Shown in pieces: positions 58,401 to 64,000 of a DNA stretch of 64,000 nucleotides (its first letter is position 1; each line of letters begins with the position of its first letter). The stretch is taken from contig CM075102.1 in assembly GCA_037576195.1 (NCBI GenBank), positions 8,556,001-8,620,000 of the forward strand, written 5' to 3'. The notes under the pieces are model-generated. The model ran no database searches and had not been told where the DNA came from. It saw only the letters and a list, made by a program, of their open reading frames with translations. A program made the translations under genes and the position numbers. The stretch is from Phytoseiulus persimilis (lineage: Eukaryota > Arthropoda > Arachnida > Mesostigmata > Phytoseiidae).

Positions 58401-61400
58401 CTGATTACCTGAATTGCAGGTCGACCAGTGAAACAGCTTGAGTCTCAATGACGTTTCGGGCTTCCCTCGCGCACTGGAACAAGGTCTCTCTTCCCTCGCT
58501 TGGTCATCTTCCGCACCGGTCAAGGCGCAACCGATGCTGATGCAACCGACTGATATACCCGGAGGCGAACGGGAGAGACAAAATGCGATGCCATGCACTC
58601 TCATCATGCAGGCTGTCGAGGTTGCGAGTTTGCCACCGACGCATGCGCGACTTCTGAGATCATTCCATCGATCTCGATGCTTTTGTGTTCAACTCCCGTC
58701 TCGATTTCGAAATCGGATTTTCGGTTCTAGGTCGTCGACGTGGAATCGCGCCGTGACCCACACACCTCCGACCGGTTTCGGTGGGGGCTGCTTTCACACC
58801 TCGATCCGAGTCGCGGGCTACGAATCCCGATTCTCCGATGTGGGACGAGTAGCAGTCGCTCCGAGCACAACTCCCAGTGCTGGAGTTCTGACATCAGCGA
58901 AAGCGATGAGAATGGCGCTCACGGCCGATTGAAAGGACTTCGACTGCCGGCGCAAAGATCTCGTTAATCGCTGGATTCGCGGAAGAATCCTTCCGCTGGC
59001 TATGTCCATAAAGTGAACGCGTTAACGTTCCATAAGCGAAGCGTTCATCGCTATCATAACGACGAAGATAGGTCTAGCTGGTGGACATCACGAGCGTTGA
59101 TAATGGTTATCTATTCCGTTTTCTAGTCTCTTTCTGGAGGGAAAAGGAACACGAACAAGGAAAAAGAGGCCGAAATCGCGGGCTACGTGATTTTCCATTG
59201 ACAACAACCGACACGGCCCCGCGATGCACAATAACAGTCCGCTGAGTGTTTCCTCAAGCGCCAACTTGTTGCCGGCTAGGATTCCTTTCATGTTGGATTG
59301 CCAGGATAGCTGACAATTCGTGCACGTAGCCATGCGGCCGGCACGTGAGCTCCGATTCGAGCAATCTGTTAGCTATTTCGGTTACGTGCTCGCTGGTCTT
59401 TCTGGAACACCGATGCCTGAGGAGCACCGAAGCTCGCTCGATGCCACGTCAGAAAATACTTCGATCGATCGGTCGCTGCGGCCGTCGATCGGAAGTACGT
59501 CCCGCAGCTGACGGACCATCGTCCTGTTGGGCTGATCCTTCCATTATTCTCCACTCATTGGAGTGGGCCCGGAGGAGCCCTGGATCGCGGTTCCTCTGGA
59601 GCTGAGCAGAAATGAGCGCCGAAATGAAGTTCAGGAATCGAAACACATCAAATCCTGAGAATGATTCGACGCGGGCCGAACCCGGGCCGGTTTGGCAAAG
59701 TTTGGTAACAATCCAGCCGTGGTACCCCCGTGGCGTTCCTGGTGGCATCCTCCGACGCAGCGGAACATTTTTCGTCGCAATCGCGACCTTCCCAACTCCT
59801 GATTCAGTCGAGCACCTTCCAAAACGCTGATCGGTCACGCACCTGGTAACCAACGCTCAGGATAGAGTGAACTATTTCTAACGACTGCGTGTAGTTCGGA
59901 ACCTCGGTCGACCGATTCAGACCACTTCAGGTCCGCGTCACGCCTTCAGCTACGCTCCCAGGTCTCTCAGAGCACGGATTATTAAATAGGGCGGATCTAG
60001 GCGAACAGAGCGAGGAACTAACCGCACTGAAAGGAGGTCAGAGAAGCCAGGTCGCTCACGATTCGTTGGTCAGCATCGGACCGTTCAGGGTAGGCAAGGA
60101 GCGAACCGTCGTCGCCATCGACACGCTTCCTCCGTGCCTATCCGCCATCTAATAGACATCATCATCGCAGACAGCTGACGTCCAAAGATCGCGTCAGGGC
60201 AAGCGCCACCAGCTCGGCCACGGAGCAGAGTTTGGAGCCGTGTCATAATCTGATCCTTGGCTTCGGGTATTCGATGAGCCGTCTCCCGATCCGGAGAAGG
60301 TCACGTAACGAAATCTCGTTCGAATCATCCGATTTCGACATCTACAGCTACGTCTACATGATCCGCGGGCTGTGCTTTTCCCTGGCCACCCTGGAGTGTC
60401 CCACGTACGGAGAGCCCCGTCTCCCTCAGAAATCCGACATCATCGAGCTCCGAGTTCAGTTCTGGTGTTTTATGCGATTTCCTCGCATCATATGGACCTT
60501 GACGGGAAGCTGAGTTCCGACCACCGGTGGATCTACCTCGTGCTGGAAAAGAATCACCCATAGGAAGCACTCCAGGACGGTTCCAGATTGAATCACGAAT
60601 CGAAAGTGATGAGCCCACGTTGACGCAGCGGCGCCGAACGAATACCTTTTGCATCCTCACGATATCGTGGGAAGAGCCAGCACGCGAAAAACGTGGCCGG
60701 GAGTCCAATCGGTAGCTGAACTCCCTCTCAGGCGAAAAGAGAGAAAACTCTCGATATCGACTCGCTAACCCTGTCGATGATGCAGCGTTGTTACGTCAAG
60801 ATGAACTGTCGAAGTAACGAGTGCTGAGAAGCCCCTGCTCGCGACGCTTCCTCACAAAATCCAGCGTCCGTCCAGCCGGGACAGAAGAGCAAAGATGACA
60901 TCAGGGCAGAGAAGCGAAGTTCGTCTGGCCCACTCCAGGGATGCAGCGTTTTGCAGGGCTCGCAAAGTGAATAACGACCATGAGAACAACCTTAGTTGCG
61001 CCTGTTCTCGTTTCAGAAGCCGTTGCCCGCTGTTTGGTTCGTTCACTCCGCAGCAGCAGCGGCTCGCCCGCCCGCCCGGCTGTCGCGCTGACGGCGGCTC
61101 TGTGGACCCACAGACGGACGGACGGACCGACTGACTGACTGCTTTTGCCAGGGTAGACCCCGTGACGTCAAAAGTGACGCTTCATCCCGACCGGGCATGC
61201 CTCTGCCAACAGCTCTCCACGACGGGCGCCATCTAGCACGGCCGCTTTCGCAGCCGCCACAGCGGTCGGCGCGCCAACATCAAGCCAAAAGAACACACGT
61301 ACTCTGAACTATAATTCATCGCTGTCCCTCCCGTCCGTTCGACCGGCGGGCTGACCAGGCAGCGGACCTGCCCTCCGGCTAGAAGCTCACTTGAAGCGAT

Positions 61401-61504
61401 TTAGGAAGTGTGCCACACCGATCGAAGCTGTTGTGGGTGGGATACATCGTTGACGGAGCAAACGCGCTCAGAAATCCGTTTTCCTCAAAAACTCCAGCAG
61501 GAAC

Positions 61505-61527
61505 TGAGAGAGAGAGAGACAGAGAGG
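61505..61527 (+). repeat. (GA)n microsatellite
   Basis: A short imperfect GA tract. Shortly upstream, around 61,107-61,142, lie short GGAC and TGAC tandem words. Confidence 0.7.
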
Positions 61528-64000
61528 ACAGGGTCTGCCACCCGCGTAGGTTGAGACTCGTCCGGCGTAAGAACCTCATGGGGCCCCGGCAAATGTTCCC
61601 GAGGCTCCGGGACCGCCGCCTCTCCCTCGTTGTGATCCACCGATCGGGATCCTCGCGGGCTCCCGAACGTTCCGTATCGAGAATGTTCCCACCGGATCAG
61701 AGCTGTTCGGGAACCGAGCTCTGTCCGGGCTCTCAATCCGGGAGAAAATCGCGATAGATGTCGGCGATGATCCGAGATTCGAGCGAATGTTTGATCGAAT
61801 CATGCGAGAGCCGAATGAGGCCGCGCTTGAAGTCGGAACGCATCGGCCGGATCTGTGAGCAGAGCTGCCCACCAACGAGAACACGTTTCTCGGAACGTGT
61901 GATACTTTCAATGTTTTCCTAGCGATCGGAGTAGCTTCGAGAATGTCGGCGACCAGCGCAGGGCTTCTACGGACCGACCCGCCGCCGGGTCGGTCGCGCA
62001 CACACACCCGGTCACCGCATCAAGTGGCGCTGCCGAGGGATTTCCCGGCCAAAGGCCCCGTCGACCGACTACCTGGCTGACGGTTGAATTCTTCTCTGAT
62101 GAATCATAAGTCATCGTTTCCTTTACTCTTCGCGACGCTCGAGCACTCCCGGTCGTGCTGCCTGAATGCGGCACAACGCGTAGGAGACGCGAAGTAGGAG
62201 AGAGTGGAAATCGTTTCTGAGGAGTCCGAGAGTTTCGCTCTGTCGTCCGGATATGCCGTCGCCAAATCGCGTGCTCGCGACCTCAATTTTTCCGAAACTG
62301 GCCTGGAGTCAAATTCGCTCGATCCTCTGTCACGTGGATGTCAAACACAGGTTTCAACTTCCGATTTCCAATCGAGTTTGACATTCGGCGCGCCGCAGCC
62401 AGCCCTGGATCCCGTTTAGCTCGACTGATCGGAGCCCATGAGCGCTGTAGTCGCAGGAGAACACTCCGGGAATAGTTGATAATAATCTGCCAGGCGGTAC
62501 AGAATGACCGACGGGTGCACAGCAAGTGGTTTGGCCGAACAGCACACGTTTCTCCAAAGAACTGATGAATGCTTCGAGGAATGCGCCCTTGAGTTTTTTT
62601 CTCCCTCGTTTCGCAGACCTAGATGCTCAGAACTGTACAACCGTTCAGTGGATTCAATGTTAGCAACCTCTCGGAGCCGAGGACGATATCGGAAGCGGCT
62701 GTCAAAGCTCCTGGATCTGCCTGATTGGCAGAGGGACGGACCGGACGGGTGTCATCGGATTTACAGTTGCAGCCGAACAGCTGACCGTCAAAAGGATGCG
62801 ATTTCGAGGATTACATCCATGATCCAAGGAGATCATCTGATATCAAAACACGAGAGGATTTCCTCTCGGATCAACCGAATGCCTCGAACGTCATGATCCA
62901 CAGGTGATGACGCTGTGCGATCAACTCGGTGGCCTTCAATCACGAGTCGTGGGCGCCGCGAAAACCTCACCGGATATCTGAGGCGTGAGAGCATCCGGAT
63001 TTCATCGCGGAACAAAACCCTTCGCCAGATCGGGAAGGAACAATACGGGTGGATGTCTTTTCCTCCTAAAGTTTTGAAACTCTCCCGTGAGTCGGTCCCG
63101 GAAATTCGCCACCCAGCTGAGTTTGGCACACCAAAGCCGGCGAGAGAAGCCCTCTTCGAATTTCCAGAAGAAGCTATTCATCGATTGAACGCCCGATACG
63201 AGAACTCGTAATACAATATCAAGTTCATCGCTCGTTGAAAACCATCAAGAGCTGTGAAAAGCGTCACAGTGCAAACCGCATCGAGCTCGAGAGTGACCAA
63301 CCGCTGCTCCCGCGACCACGGAAGAGGAGAAGAACCATCTACTTTCACGTGACAGCTTTTCACGTTGTTGACCTGACGACTTGAGGCGATTCCCGCTGCT
63401 CGAGTGCCGTCGTCGTCGTTCGTTCGCTCGCTCTTTTTCGTCCTGGCTCGCACCGAGTCGATCGCGCGGTACCTCCGTGGTTTTCGACGACGGCGGGCTC
63501 TACACCGTTAGCGTGAAATTTTTCGCACAGCTCTTGACTGCCTACCGGCGTGTCTGGAGGCAAACAAGCGGACGTGCATCGGGGAGTTCTTGCACGCCCC
63601 GCCACACAAAGACGGTGGGGCGCACGGGGGTGGGCGGAGCATGGTTTTGAGGAGGAAAAACATGCGAAGAGCATCTGCGCCGCTGGGGCATGTCTACAGT
63701 AGTGAAGAAATATTACTGTTTCGTCGGAGCCATTCCTTTCGGAGACTGCCGGCAATGCCGAGCATCGGAAGCTGAGCAGCACGCGCGCTTCCGCGCCAAT
63801 AAGGGATTGCGTTCAAAAATGAACGTCCAAAATACATACCCTGCTGAGAACGAAAGTCGTTGCGGCAAGCCGTTGTTGTTATTGTTGCCACTTCCACCGG
63901 AGCTCGAACAGAACAAACCGCACGTAACGCACGCGAGAGTTGGCGTGTCTTGTGTGAGGGAGTGTTTGAGCGTTAATCCGACCATGTGGTAGCTCGAATG

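Larger units (their letters stand above)
51160..64000. other. Upstream region of PDE2, no exon recognised
   Basis: The N-terminus and GAF-A of the PDE2 protein must be encoded upstream of 51,145, yet I found no GAF-A-like frame on the minus strand here. The region may be a long first intron, with the 5' exons outside the window. It carries simple repeats (55.4 and 61.5 kb) and several anonymous open frames on both strands, the largest being 51,579-52,169 (minus, 196 codons) and 53,836-54,276 (plus, 146 codons). Confidence 0.45.

Noticed and set aside
1..64000. Search for CRISPR arrays, bacterial operons, rRNA and intact tRNA genes
   Set aside because: No regularly spaced direct repeats, no ribosome-binding-site-led operon, and no rRNA-like sequence or complete tRNA cloverleaf seen. 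The sequence is eukaryotic in structure.

Overview
The window looks like animal nuclear DNA, most likely arthropod. It is about half G+C, CpG- and TCGA-rich, and has almost no long open frames. Its only convincing gene is split into short exons by GT-AG introns. That gene is a PDE2-type cyclic nucleotide phosphodiesterase, a type I know from vertebrates, nematodes and many arthropods but not from Drosophila. The retroelement remnants are R1-clade-like non-LTR elements, which also fits an arthropod. I cannot name the species.

Layout. About 1-19,495 is gene-poor; it holds two G-quadruplex-type motifs, an A+T-rich palindromic patch and two weak candidate exons (12.8 and 13.7 kb, minus strand). 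A repeat of unknown class sits at about 19,500-20,165 and recurs at about 35,272-37,015. About 20,165-26,250 again has no recognised gene. From about 26,250 to 47,810 the sequence is a head-to-tail segmental duplication: block A (about 26,250-35,270) and block B (about 37,790-47,810) are diverged copies of one ~9 kb segment. Block B runs without a break into the intact phosphodiesterase gene. Block A carries only a broken copy of that gene's 3' half, and its edge falls inside an exon. Between and within the blocks lie nested mobile elements: a 5'-truncated R1-like insertion with a 13-bp target duplication (35,669-36,734), a pair of short inverted-repeat elements (34,168-34,412 and 37,074-37,332), a hAT transposase tail (37,343-37,770), older R1-like remnants (31.25-32.06 and 41.88-42.77 kb) and a ~1 kb Foldback-like element with iterated terminal repeats (39,227-40,217).

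The phosphodiesterase gene is on the minus strand and enters from high coordinates. Seven exons from 51,145 down to 46,088 join in frame, phase by phase, to encode GAF-B, the linker and the complete catalytic domain with a stop codon. The N-terminus and GAF-A should lie upstream of 51,145, but I could not recognise their exons. About 51,160-64,000 is otherwise without recognisable genes and may be upstream intron or intergenic DNA.

The duplication acts as an internal control: for the Foldback-like element the other block supplies the empty site, and the second repeat copy does the same for the R1-like insertion. This supports the insertion calls without any database.
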